Position numbers and translations under genes: made by a program
Assembly: GCA_007133145.1 (NCBI GenBank)
Contig: SLNF01000257.1
Span: 1-26,514 of the forward strand
Origin: Nitriliruptorales bacterium
GTDB lineage: Bacteria; Actinomycetota; Nitriliruptoria; Euzebyales; Egibacteraceae
Direction of reading: 5' to 3'
Length of the DNA: 26,514 nucleotides
The notes under the pieces: generated by a model
Databases searched by the model: none
Told to the model about the DNA's origin: nothing
The model's input: the letters and a program-made list of their open reading frames with translations, nothing else
Shown: positions 1-7,819 of the stretch, one piece after another
How the letters are laid out: the number at the start of each line of letters is the position of its first letter
Position numbering within the stretch: the first letter of the stretch is position 1

Positions 1-897
1 CTGCCGGTAGGCGCGCTCGGCGTCGGCCATCGCGCGGTGGGCATCGGTGGCCTCGAGCAACGGGGCGAGGAGCGCCTCGGGGTCGAGGTCGGCGTTGGGC
101 AGCCGCGCGACGTGGCCCGCGAGTCGTTCGGCGAGCCCCGCGGCGTCGGCGACGAGGCGGGCGGCCGCGGCCTCGCGCGAGGCGGCGAGCCCGGCGAGCG
201 TCTCCTCGAGCGCCGCCACGCCCTCGCCGGTGGCCGCCGACGTCGTGAGCAGCTCCGCGGCCTTGAGCCCGGTGGCGGCGAGTCGCTCTTGCAGGTCCGC
301 GCGGCAGACCTCGACGTCCTCGGGGGCGAGCTCGTCGGCCCGGTTGAGCGCGACGGTGACGAGCGCGGCGTGGCGGCCGAGGTCGGCGAGCAGCCCGTCG
401 TGGAGATCGGCGCGGGCGTACTTCAGGGGGTCGACGACGATGACGAGGGCGTCGACGCGCCCGACGAGGCGCCGGGCGGTGCGTTCGTGCCCGCGTTCCA
501 CCGAGTCGTGGTCGGGCAGGTCGACGACGACGAGGCCGGTGGGCAGGGCGGCCCCGGCGCGGCGGTCGGGCAGGTCGAGCCAATCGCACAGGGCGCCCGT
601 GGCCCCGTCGACCTCGGCGGCCACCGCGACGGGATGCGAGGTCGTCGGCCGGCGCACCCCCTCCTCGACGATGGGTGCGCCGGCGAGGCGGTTGACGAGC
701 GCGGACTTGCCCACGCCGGTACCGCCGGCGACGGCGACGACGGTGAGGCCGTCACCGCGGGCGAGTCGGTCGTCGATGCGTGCGCGCAGCGCCGCGAGCG
801 CGGTGAGGTCGTCGGCGGCAAGCCGGCCGGCTCCGAGGGCCAGGGCGTCGTCGAGCGCGCCGGTGACCTCCGCGACCCCGTCGCCGACGGCCTTCAC
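1..897 (-). CDS. Dynamin-like GTPase, second of a pair (3' end beyond window)
   Basis: This frame is open from a GTG at 897 to the left edge, so 299 residues are seen and the C-terminus is missing. A P-loop GGTGVGKS lies at residues 58-65, a G3-like DLPDHDS at 126-132, a hydrophobic strand ending VIVVDP near 153-157, and a G4-like NRAD at 185-188. It is therefore a GTPase of the TRAFAC/dynamin-like type rather than an ABC protein. The GTG overlaps the TGA of the upstream GTPase as GTGA, which decides the start and implies translational coupling. Paired bacterial dynamin-like GTPases often work as heteromers at membranes; in Streptomyces DynA/DynB support sporulation septa. Assignment to that role here is inference, since no septation partner is in view. 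Confidence 0.82.
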   Translation of the reverse strand, partial: MKAVGDGVAEVTGALDDALALGAGRLAADDLTALAALRARIDDRLARGDGLTVVAVAGGTGVGKSALVNRLAGAPIVEEGVRRPTTSHPVAVAAEVDGATGALCDWLDLPDRRAGAALPTGLVVVDLPDHDSVERGHERTARRLVGRVDALVIVVDPLKYARADLHDGLLADLGRHAALVTVALNRADELAPEDVEVCRADLQERLAATGLKAAELLTTSAATGEGVAALEETLAGLAASREAAAARLVADAAGLAERLAGHVARLPNADLDPEALLAPLLEATDAHRAMADAERAYRQ

Positions 898-2603
898 GAC
901 CTCTCCGCGTGGGCCCGCAGGGCCGCGACGGCCCCGGCCGGCGGCGCGAGGGCAGCGACGGCGTCGACGACGCGGGCGCGCTCGGCGCGGGTGAGTTCGT
1001 CGACGCGGGCGAGGAGGTCCTCGCGCGCCTCGGTGAGCAGGCGCCGGACCTCGTGCTCGCCGAAGAGCTTCGTGAGGAGCCACTGGCTGCCTGCGGCGGC
1101 ACCCGCGGCGATGCCGACCTCCCCGCCGGTCAGCCCCCCGGAGACGCTGAAGAGGACGAGGATCGCCGAGGTCGCCACGGCGTTGAGCGCGGTGGACAGC
1201 CGTCGGGCGCGGGCCTTGCGCGGTCCGCCAACCTCCTCGACGAGGGCGGCGATCCGTGCCTGCCACCCGTCGACGACCCGCGCGATCGCCGCCTCGCGGG
1301 CCTCGGGTGCGCGGCGGAGCGCGGGCTGAGCCTCGAGCACCGCATGGCCGGCCCGGTCGGCCTCGAGCGCGGCGCGGGCGCTGTGGCCGGCGTCGACGAG
1401 CAACTCGCGCAGGAGGCGGGCCACCTCGCCGCCGACCTCGGCCTGCACCTGGGCAGGGTCGGCGACGGGCTGGCCGAGGCGGCCGCGGACCGCCTCGCCG
1501 AGTCTGCCCGCAGCGGTCTGGACCTTGAGCAAGGTCTCGTTGCCGCCGACGAGCCGACGCCAGCGCTCGAGGACCTCGGCGCGCAGCGGCAGGCCCTCCT
1601 CGAGTTCGGCAATCAGCCGTCCCCCGACCTCGTCGAACGGCGCGGCGGCCTCGCGCGCGAGACGCTCGGCGCGGCGCTCCTCCTGCTCGACGGCGCTGAG
1701 CAGGCCGGCGAGCTCACCGGGCAGCGCGGCGTGCAGCCCAGCGAGCGCAGCCCGCCGCGTCTCCACCCGTCGGTCGGTCGGGGCGAGGCTGGTGAGCCAT
1801 GCGCGCAGGTCGGTGACCCCTGCCTCGGGCACCCGCCCGTCCTCGACGGCGGTGTAGGGGACGATGGTCCGCAGGGTCGGGGTGACGCCCTCCTCCTCGA
1901 GCCGGCGATCGAGGTCGGCGACGACCTCCTCGCGCTCGTCATCGCGGACCTGGGTGAGCGCGACGGCGAGGAGCGCGTGGCGCTGCCGCGCCCTGCGGAG
2001 GTACGCCATCCCGGCCTCGTCGGCGTAGCTGCGGGCGGTGATGAGCCAGAGCCAGGCGTCGGCGGCGTCGAGGGCCTGGTCAGCGAGCACATGGTTGGCG
2101 ACCTCGACGCTGTCGACGTCGGGGGTGTCGAGCAGCGCCGCCCCCGGCGCCAGGGTCTCGGAGGCGATGATGCGGAGCGCCTTCGCGCTCGAGGTCACGG
2201 AGGCGTCGTCGGGCAGCCGTGCGAGGTCGGGCAGGACGCGGTCGTCGGTGAACCAGGCGCGGTCCTCGGGGTGGCAGACCAGCGTCGGCGCCCGCGTCGT
2301 CGGGCGCACGACCCCGGGCTCGGCGGCGCGGCAACCCGCGAGGGTGTTGACCGTCGTCGACTTGCCCGCGCCGGAGCCGCCGGCGACGACGACGAGCAGG
2401 GGAGCGCGGGGCTCGGCCGCTCGGGCACGCACACCGCGCCAGAGTCGCGCGAGGCGGTCGCGCTCCGCGCGCAGGGCCGGCCCCTCGTCCGGGCTGAGCG
2501 CGAAGGCGAGCGCCGCGAGCGCGTCGGCGAGGTCGCTGGGCGCTGGCGCGGGGTCCGCGCCGCCGGGGGCTGCTCGGCCCGCTGCGGAGGGCTGCGCTGC
2601 CAT
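894..2603 (-). CDS. Dynamin-like GTPase with membrane hairpin, first of a pair
   Basis: 569 residues from ATG 2603; the frame stays open further upstream, but that stretch is low-quality coding and runs through the small gene on the other strand. The P-loop GGSGAGKST lies at residues 75-83, followed by a PTTR switch-like motif at 101-104 and DTPDVDS (G3) at 159-165. The middle is rich in Arg, Glu and Ala as expected for a helical stalk. A hydrophobic and glycine-rich segment near residues 470-505 could insert into the membrane, as in bacterial dynamin-like proteins. It overlaps the next GTPase by 4 bp (GTGA). The family fits membrane remodelling or septum support, but the exact function is unknown. 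No canonical G4 NKxD was identified with confidence. Confidence 0.82.
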   Translation of the reverse strand: MAAQPSAAGRAAPGGADPAPAPSDLADALAALAFALSPDEGPALRAERDRLARLWRGVRARAAEPRAPLLVVVAGGSGAGKSTTVNTLAGCRAAEPGVVRPTTRAPTLVCHPEDRAWFTDDRVLPDLARLPDDASVTSSAKALRIIASETLAPGAALLDTPDVDSVEVANHVLADQALDAADAWLWLITARSYADEAGMAYLRRARQRHALLAVALTQVRDDEREEVVADLDRRLEEEGVTPTLRTIVPYTAVEDGRVPEAGVTDLRAWLTSLAPTDRRVETRRAALAGLHAALPGELAGLLSAVEQEERRAERLAREAAAPFDEVGGRLIAELEEGLPLRAEVLERWRRLVGGNETLLKVQTAAGRLGEAVRGRLGQPVADPAQVQAEVGGEVARLLRELLVDAGHSARAALEADRAGHAVLEAQPALRRAPEAREAAIARVVDGWQARIAALVEEVGGPRKARARRLSTALNAVATSAILVLFSVSGGLTGGEVGIAAGAAAGSQWLLTKLFGEHEVRRLLTEAREDLLARVDELTRAERARVVDAVAALAPPAGAVAALRAHAERS

Positions 2604-2705
2604 GGGCCGCAGCCTACGGCCCGCGCCGCCGCCTGGCGATGTGGCCGGCCGCAGTGCCCGAGTGCCTGACGTCCAGCGGGCCGCCTCGAGGGCTACCGTG
2701 GCGGC

Positions 2706-2858
2706 ATGGTCGACCTCGACCCCGGAACCGACGGCAATGCCGCGCCGCTCTGCCCCTCCTGCGGGGTCACCGCCCTGCCGGGCAGCGCGCTCGGCCTGCC
2801 GGTGGACTTCGCCTGCGACAACGCCGGCTGCCCGGCGGTCGGCGAGCGGGTGCGCTGA
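2706..2858 (+). CDS. Small zinc-ribbon protein (50 aa)
   Basis: ATG 2706 to TGA 2858 encodes 50 residues. Two cysteine pairs, CPSC near residues 16-19 and CDNAGC near 37-42, form a CX2C...CX4C knuckle pair typical of a structural zinc ribbon. There is no good Shine-Dalgarno site; TACCGT at 2694-2699 sits just upstream of the ATG, so the transcript could be leaderless. It sits between the divergent GTPase pair (starting at 2603) and the convergent MFS gene (ending at 2873). The function is unknown. It is short enough to be chance, but the cysteine spacing and clean fit in the gap support it. Confidence 0.55.
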   Translation: MVDLDPGTDGNAAPLCPSCGVTALPGSALGLPVDFACDNAGCPAVGERVR

Positions 2859-2872
2859 GCCGTGCCCGCCGG

Positions 2873-4174
2873 TCACTCGACCTCGGCGAGCCGCGTCTCC
2901 CGCGCGAGCTCCTCGGGGTCCTTGCCGAGCCGCCGGCTGCCAGCGCGCAGCAGCACGAAGCCCAGGGCGAAGGCCGCCGCGCCGGCGATGAACATGCCCT
3001 CGTTGCCGAGGAGGTCCATCGCCGAGCCGAGGACGAACGGGCCGACCATCTGCCCGGCCATCGTGAAGATGTAGTAGAGGCCGACGTAGAAGCCGACGCG
3101 GTCACGTCCGCCGAGGTCGGCCACGAGCGGCATCGCCTGGACGTTGACGAGCGCCCAGCCGAACCCGCCGGCGATGAAGATCGCGCCGATGACCACAGGG
3201 CTGCGCACGGGGATCGCCGCGAGGAAGAGCACCGGCAGGAGCGCGAGACCGAGGAGCATCGCGGGGACCTTGCCGGCCTTCGTGCCGATGAGTCCGGCGA
3301 GCAGGGCGAAGGCGAGGAAGGACCCGGCGAACGTCGTGAGGATGAACGCGGCGCGACCCTCGGTGAGCCCCAGCGTCTCGACCCCGTAGATGGGGAACAT
3401 CGCGTCGAGGCCGGCGTAGCCGATGAAGTACGTGAGCATCGCCGCGAGCACGAGGAACTGTCCCCGGTTCGGGCGCTGGAGGAGGACCTGCACCCCCTCG
3501 ACGGCGTCCTTCACCGGATTCTTCGAGGCGACTTCGCTCTGGTCGATGTAGGGAGGGTGGCGCTCGGCGGAGCGCCAGACGATCACGAGGGTGAGCAGGA
3601 GCACCGCGGCGCCGACACCGAAGGTCAGCCGTGGGTCGATGTCGTAGAGCAGCGCGAGCACCCCGAACGACAGGAGCGTGCCGATGCCGCCCATGAGGTT
3701 GACGATGCCGTTGGCCGTCGAGCGCCGCTCCGGCGGTGTGTGGTCGGGCATGAGCGAGATGACAGGCCCCCGGTAGGCGTGCATCGCGGCGGTGAAGACG
3801 ATCTCGGCGATGATGAGCGTCCACAGCGCCACACTCGCAAAGGGGATCGCGAAGAACACCGCCGCGGCGATCGGCAGCGCGACGCCGACGAACGGTAGGC
3901 GACGCCCGAGCGGGCTGTTGACGCGGTCCGACCACGCGCCCACGACGGGGATGAGCAGCAGCCCGATGAGGTTGTCGGTGCCCATGAGCAGCCCGATGGC
4001 CGCGCGGGAGTCGAAGAACTCCCGATACATGAGCGGCAGGAAGGCGTTGTACGTCGTGAACGCGAGCTGCACCCCGAGGAAGCCGAAGCCGATGAGCCAG
4101 ATGCGGCGGTAGGAGAAGCGCGGTTCGCCGTCGGCGCCGCCGCCGGCGTCGTGGTCCACCGCGGGATTGCTCAT
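2873..4174 (-). CDS. MFS transporter, GPH/SLC45 sugar-like
   Basis: 433 residues from ATG 4174, preceded by AGGGAG about ten bases upstream. The product is almost wholly hydrophobic, with roughly twelve predicted membrane segments. A conserved loop after the second segment (D83-R ... G90-R-R-L-P-F) is the form of the MFS loop 2-3 motif seen in sucrose/glycoside (GPH, SLC45-like) carriers. A central cytoplasmic loop near residues 215-245 is charged, and the C-terminus is a short acidic and basic tail. It lies downstream of the dehydrogenase gene on the same strand, but a strong hairpin separates them. The substrate cannot be read from the sequence; a sugar or glycoside in symport with protons or sodium is the best guess. 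Confidence 0.82.
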   Translation of the reverse strand: MSNPAVDHDAGGGADGEPRFSYRRIWLIGFGFLGVQLAFTTYNAFLPLMYREFFDSRAAIGLLMGTDNLIGLLLIPVVGAWSDRVNSPLGRRLPFVGVALPIAAAVFFAIPFASVALWTLIIAEIVFTAAMHAYRGPVISLMPDHTPPERRSTANGIVNLMGGIGTLLSFGVLALLYDIDPRLTFGVGAAVLLLTLVIVWRSAERHPPYIDQSEVASKNPVKDAVEGVQVLLQRPNRGQFLVLAAMLTYFIGYAGLDAMFPIYGVETLGLTEGRAAFILTTFAGSFLAFALLAGLIGTKAGKVPAMLLGLALLPVLFLAAIPVRSPVVIGAIFIAGGFGWALVNVQAMPLVADLGGRDRVGFYVGLYYIFTMAGQMVGPFVLGSAMDLLGNEGMFIAGAAAFALGFVLLRAGSRRLGKDPEELARETRLAEVE

Positions 4175-4303
4175 CGCCGTCCGCTCCCTGGCTCGCGAGC
4201 ACACCGTAGCGGGTCGTGGGATGTCCACGCCCACGGGGGTGACGCACGCCGCGCGTGCGCGGTGTCGACCCGGGCGCGCAGCGCTCGTCGGCTGCGTGCG
4301 CCA

Positions 4304-4337
4304 CCGCCCGTGTCGTGCACCCGCACGACACGGGCGG
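4304..4337 (-). terminator. 15-bp perfect hairpin after the SDR gene
   Basis: A perfect inverted repeat of 15 bp (arms 4304-4318 and 4323-4337) with a 4-base loop begins 11 bases past the SDR stop codon. It has no U-tract, as is common for actinobacterial terminators. It also lies upstream of the MFS start, so it should insulate the two genes. Confidence 0.6.
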
Positions 4338-4348
4338 CCGCCCCCCGT

Positions 4349-5098
4349 TCAGTCCTCGAGGACGCTGCCAGTGGAGCCCAGTGTCTGACCGCCGTCGACG
4401 AGGAACTCCGCCCCGGTGCTGTAGGAGCTGTCGTCGGAGGCGAGGAAGAGGTAGAGCCGGGCGACTTCCTCGGGGCGCCCGAAGCGGGCGATCGCCTGGC
4501 TGTCGGCGATCGACGGGTCGACCTGCTGGGTCATGTTCGACGTGATCGGGCCGGGGTGCACGGAGTTGACCCGGATGCCGTGCGGCCCGAGCTCGAGCGC
4601 CGCGGTCTTCGTCATGCCGCGCACCGCCCACTTGCTCGCGACGTAGGCGGCCATGCTTGCATAGCCCTGAAGGCCGGCGGTCGACGAGGCATTGACGATC
4701 GCGCCGCCGCCGCCGCGGCGCATCGACGGGGCGACGGCGTCCATGCCCATGAAGACGCCGTCGGCGTTGACGGCCATGACCCGCTTCCACTCGTCGGTCG
4801 CGCCCTCGCCGATCGGCGTGACGCCGAGGACGCCAGCGTTGTTGATGAGGACGCTCACGGGCCCCGCCTCGTCCTCGCAGCGGGCCACCGCCTCCTGCCA
4901 CGACGCCGGATCGGTCACGTCGAGATGCTGGAAGACCACCCGCTCGCCGAGCTCATCGGCGAGCGCGCCGCCCTCAGCGTCGAGCACGTCGCCGATGCAG
5001 ACCCACGCCCCCTCGGCGTGGAGTCCGCGGACGATCGCCTCCCCGATGCCACGAGACCCTCCGCTCACCAGTGCGACTGCGCCATCGAACCTTGCCAT
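4349..5098 (-). CDS. Short-chain dehydrogenase, 3-alpha/20-beta-hydroxysteroid dehydrogenase-like
   Basis: 249 residues from ATG 5098 with a strong AAGGAGG site seven bases upstream; the longer open frame beyond it is not needed. The Rossmann motif GGSRGIG is at residues 13-19, an aspartate at 37 after strand 2 suggests preference for NAD(H), NNAG is at 86-89, and the catalytic set is S139, Y152, K156. The pattern GIRVNSVHPGPI and the late ASDDSSYSTGAEFLVDGG closely follow the actinobacterial group that includes M. tuberculosis Rv2002 (FabG3), known for 20-beta-hydroxysteroid activity. The true substrate could be another secondary alcohol or ketone. It appears monocistronic, closed by the hairpin at 4304-4337. 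Confidence 0.85.
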   Translation of the reverse strand: MARFDGAVALVSGGSRGIGEAIVRGLHAEGAWVCIGDVLDAEGGALADELGERVVFQHLDVTDPASWQEAVARCEDEAGPVSVLINNAGVLGVTPIGEGATDEWKRVMAVNADGVFMGMDAVAPSMRRGGGGAIVNASSTAGLQGYASMAAYVASKWAVRGMTKTAALELGPHGIRVNSVHPGPITSNMTQQVDPSIADSQAIARFGRPEEVARLYLFLASDDSSYSTGAEFLVDGGQTLGSTGSVLED

Positions 5099-5228
5099 GG
5101 GACCCTCCTTCGCTCGTGCAGCCGGGGATCGGCTCACCGGAGGGTACGGGCGAATGGTTGGGCTGTGAAGGCAACGTTGGGCGATTTGCTGTGCGCCGTC
5201 CTGCACACGCGGGCGGCGCCGGTTCGGC

Positions 5229-5505
5229 TCAGTGCTCGTGTCCTCTGCCCTCGCGCGTCTTGCGGCCCTCGCGCCCCTTTGCGGCGGGAGCCGGCCAGGA
5301 GGAGTGCCAGGCCGATGGCGAGGAGCCACCCGTCCTTCGCGAGGGGGATGCCGTCGGGGGTGGGGGTGACGCTGCCCGGCTGGCGCTGGCCGGGGGCCTT
5401 CCAGTCGAGGTGCAGCAGCGGGCCGGAGAAGCCCATGAGGGCGAGACCGGCGATGCGCCGCGGGACGACCGGGGCGAGCAGCAGCCCGACGGCGGCGTCG
5501 CTCGA
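5229..5505 (-). pseudogene. Truncated, frameshifted copy of the DoxX-like gene
   Basis: The translation from about 5505 downward matches the C-terminal half of the intact gene at 11245-11703 (AAVG-LLLAP-VPRRIAGLALMGFSG, then KAPGQRQPGS-TPTPDGIPLAKD). The first roughly 75 residues of the intact protein have no counterpart, and I see no in-frame start codon upstream of 5436. A one-base insertion near 5266-5280 shifts the frame, after which the tail (GRKTREGRG) again matches the intact C-terminus (GRKARKGDA) and ends at 5229. Over 5311-5496 I count about a dozen mismatches and one 3-base gap against 11317-11505, so the duplication is fairly recent. A short product starting at the internal ATG 5436 cannot be excluded. 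Confidence 0.75.
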
Positions 5506-5645
5506 ACGTCCGGTGGGGCTCTCCGGGGCACGACGTCCGGCAGGGGCGGGCGCAGCCGCGACGCCTCGCGGTGCGCCCCGGCGCCGCCGTGCACCGTCGA
5601 TGGCTGGGCGCCGGTCGGGGGCCGACGACCCCGCCGAGGGCGTGG

Positions 5646-5667
5646 CGGCCGGGGCCGTGGCCGGCCG
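5646..5667 (-). terminator. GC hairpin after the zinc ABC ATPase
   Basis: Arms CGGCCGG (5646-5652) and CCGGCCG (5661-5667) lie four bases past the ATPase stop codon. The stem is 7 bp with an 8-base loop and no U-tract. In DNA this GC-rich, short palindromes also arise by chance. Confidence 0.35.
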
Positions 5668-5670
5668 CGC

Positions 5671-6420
5671 TCAGGTCAGCGCGCGGCCACCAACTTGACC
5701 GGGGCCGTAGGTCGCGGCGATACGGCGGTCCGTGAGGACGTGCGCAGGCTGGCCGTCGGCGATGACCTCGCCGTCGAGGAGCAGGACCCGGTCGGCGCGC
5801 CGGGCCTCTGCGAGGTCGTGGGAGGCCAGGACGACGGTGGTGCCGCGACGGCGCTCGTCGTCGAGCACGGCGAGGATGCGCTCGCGGCTCGGCAGGTCGA
5901 GGCCCGCAGTGGGCTCGTCGAGCAGGAGGACGGGCGCCTCGGTGGCGAGCGCCTGCGCGACCCGGGCGCGCTGTCGTTGCCCGCCGGAGAGCTCGGCGAG
6001 CTGGCGGCCGGCGATCGCGCCGATGTCGAGGCGCTCCATGGCCTCGCGCACGGCGCGACGGTCATCGGCGCGGCGTCGCCGCCAGAGCCCCAGATGTGGG
6101 TCGCGGCCGGTGGCCACGAGCCGCTCGACGCTGAGCGGGAGTCCGGCGTGCAGCGGCGCGGACTGGAACACCGCTGCGACCGATCCCCGTGCGGGGGGCC
6201 ACCGCCCCTCGACCTCGAGGTCGCCGGCGGCGGGGACGAGCAGGCCGGCGATCGCCGTGATGAGCGTCGACTTGCCCGAGCCGTTCGGGCCGATGAGGGC
6301 GAGGAGGCAGCCGGGTGGCAGCTCCAGCGTCTCGAGGGTGAGCACCGGCGGGCCGCCCGGATGGGCGAGGCACAGCCCACGCGCACGGATGCGCGCGGGC
6401 TGCGTTCCGTTCGTGCTCAA
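5671..6420 (-). CDS. aztA: Zinc ABC transporter ATP-binding protein (AztA/ZnuC-like)
   Basis: 249 residues. Walker A GPNGSGKS at 44-51, Q-loop Q86, ABC signature LSGGQ at 144-148, Walker B with DEP at 168-170, D-loop GLD at 173-175 and switch histidine H201 are all intact, so this is an active nucleotide-binding domain. Family and context (binding protein, permease and propeller lipoprotein just upstream) place it in a cluster A-I metal importer for zinc; manganese is the main alternative. The ATG overlaps the TGA of the propeller gene as ATGA, so the two are translationally coupled. It is on the same transcript as that gene, probably started near the 15-bp palindrome at 7795-7809. Confidence 0.85.
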   Translation of the reverse strand: MSTNGTQPARIRARGLCLAHPGGPPVLTLETLELPPGCLLALIGPNGSGKSTLITAIAGLLVPAAGDLEVEGRWPPARGSVAAVFQSAPLHAGLPLSVERLVATGRDPHLGLWRRRRADDRRAVREAMERLDIGAIAGRQLAELSGGQRQRARVAQALATEAPVLLLDEPTAGLDLPSRERILAVLDDERRRGTTVVLASHDLAEARRADRVLLLDGEVIADGQPAHVLTDRRIAATYGPGQVGGRALT

Positions 6421-7772
6421 CGGGGCAGCGCCCCGAGGTAGGCCAGGCCGGCGGGCTGGCCACCGACGTCGATGCTGCGGGCGAGGCGCAGGTCGTCGTT
6501 CGTGGCGAACTCGTGGACGAGTCCCTCGGCGGGGTCGGGCACGTAGGCGCGATCGCGTCCGCCGACGAGGCTGAGCCGCGGCGCATCGTCACCGTCGTCG
6601 AGCTCGATGCGCTCCTCGCTCGAGGCGACCACCTCCCCGGCCTCGGGGTCGACGAGGTGCAGGGCGCCGTCGTCGGTGAGCACGAGCCCGTTGCCGTCGT
6701 CGTCGACGCTGGCCCGCGCGGCCGCCGGTGCCGGCAGCTCGAGGGCGGTGGCCTCACCGCTGGAGGCGTCGGCGACCACGAGCACGTCGTCGCTCGCGGC
6801 GATCATGACCTCCGAGCCCGGATGTCCCGCGAGGTAGCCCACCCGGCCGTCGCCGAGCTCCTCGGGGTAGTCGATGACCATCTCGTGGCCGTGGTCCCCG
6901 TGTCCCTCGACGGCGAGGATGCGGTCGGCGCAGGCGAAGGCCGCCCAGCCGTCACCCGCGAGCTCGCCGTGGAGCCCCGGGCAAGCGTAGGTGCCGACCT
7001 GCTCGCCGTCGTGCATGAGCCACACCTCGTCGGCGAGGCCGCCCTCCTGGCCGTCCTCGGGCCCGGAGACCACGACGAGGTCCTCGTCGAGGATGGCCAC
7101 GCCCCCGTGGTGGGCGGCCCCGGTGTCGATCTCGCCGGCCACGCTGAGCTCACCGTCGTCGAGCGGCGCCTCGTCGACGATCGTCACCGTGCCGGTGGCG
7201 TCGGCGAACACCGCGAGCTGCCCGGCGTTGGCGCTGTGGTGGATCGGGCGGCCGATGTCGAGTCCCGCGTCGAGCATCGTGGGATCGCTCACGTAGTAGT
7301 GGGCGTGGTCGCCGTGGTCGACGGCCCAGGTGCCCCCGTCGACGAACTCCACGGCGTCGGCGTCAGGGTGGATGAGCGCGACGTGCCGGCCGTGCTCTGC
7401 GGGCATGAGCAGCGGAGACGGGCCGGCGGTGTCGAGCGTCGCGAGCGACTCCTCGGCCACGAGGTCGATGACCGACGCCTGCGCCTCGGTCGCGTCGGCC
7501 ACGAGCAGCCGCGGCATCGGCTCGGCGACCTCCTCGGCTCCCTCCGGGGCAGCCCCGTGGTCGTGGTCGTCGTGGTCGTGGTCGTGGTCGTCGTGGTCGT
7601 GGTCGTGGTCGTCGTGGTCGTGGTCGTCGTGGTCGTGGTCGTCGCCGTCGTCGGCCTCGGCGCTGTCGGTGTCGTCGACCTCGCTTGCGGTGTCCTCCTC
7701 GTCGGCGCACGCCGCCGCGGCCAGGACCAGCACCGCGAGGAGCGAGGCGAGGAGGAGCCATCGGAGTCGCAT
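6417..7772 (-). CDS. aztD: AztD-like zinc-binding beta-propeller lipoprotein
   Basis: 451 residues from ATG 7772, with AGGAAGGA about ten bases upstream. A lipobox ending LAAAAC puts the lipid-carrying cysteine at residue 22. Then comes an acidic linker and a tract made only of His and Asp at about residues 45-72, encoded by a low-complexity GTC/GTG run in the DNA. Residues 80-451 read as repeated short beta strands (VLVVADASSG, ALHLVDPEAGEV and so on), as in a beta-propeller. Histidine clusters occur inside it (HHSAN, AHHGG, GHGDHGHEM). Known AztD proteins are periplasmic propellers with a His-rich N-terminus that hand zinc to the binding protein AztC. A lipid-anchored version suits a Gram-positive cell. 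Identification rests on architecture and neighbours. Confidence 0.75.
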   Translation of the reverse strand: MRLRWLLLASLLAVLVLAAAACADEEDTASEVDDTDSAEADDGDDHDHDDHDHDDHDHDHDDHDHDHDDHDHGAAPEGAEEVAEPMPRLLVADATEAQASVIDLVAEESLATLDTAGPSPLLMPAEHGRHVALIHPDADAVEFVDGGTWAVDHGDHAHYYVSDPTMLDAGLDIGRPIHHSANAGQLAVFADATGTVTIVDEAPLDDGELSVAGEIDTGAAHHGGVAILDEDLVVVSGPEDGQEGGLADEVWLMHDGEQVGTYACPGLHGELAGDGWAAFACADRILAVEGHGDHGHEMVIDYPEELGDGRVGYLAGHPGSEVMIAASDDVLVVADASSGEATALELPAPAAARASVDDDGNGLVLTDDGALHLVDPEAGEVVASSEERIELDDGDDAPRLSLVGGRDRAYVPDPAEGLVHEFATNDDLRLARSIDVGGQPAGLAYLGALPR

Positions 7773-7794
7773 CGTCTTCCATCCTTCCTGTAGA

Positions 7795-7809
7795 TGATAA
7801 TCATTATCA
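7795..7809. promoter_or_regulatory. Perfect 7-1-7 palindrome, Fur/Zur-type operator
   Basis: TGATAATCATTATCA is a perfect inverted repeat about a single central base, standing out as A/T-rich in very GC-rich DNA. It lies 22 bp before the start of the propeller gene and just past the permease stop codon. Its form matches Fur-family boxes, and its position over a zinc transporter gene makes Zur the likely reader. It implies a second transcript covering the propeller and ATPase genes. Confidence 0.7.
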
Positions 7810-7819
7810 ATCAGTGAGG

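Noticed and set aside
909..2669. Plus-strand open frame of about 586 codons
   Set aside because: Antisense to the first GTPase, whose P-loop and coupled overlap are convincing.
2639..3898. Plus-strand open frame of about 419 codons
   Set aside because: Antisense to the MFS transporter, which shows clear membrane segments and a family motif.
5437..5670. 5' half of a second intact DoxX-like gene
   Set aside because: The frame is open back to about 5670 but has no start codon and no similarity to the intact gene above 5505.
7556..7650. GTC/GTG-rich low-complexity run considered as a tandem repeat or CRISPR-like array
   Set aside because: It is the codon pattern of the His/Asp tract of the propeller lipoprotein, without spacers or a constant repeat unit; the run at 9995-10125 is the same for the surface protein.
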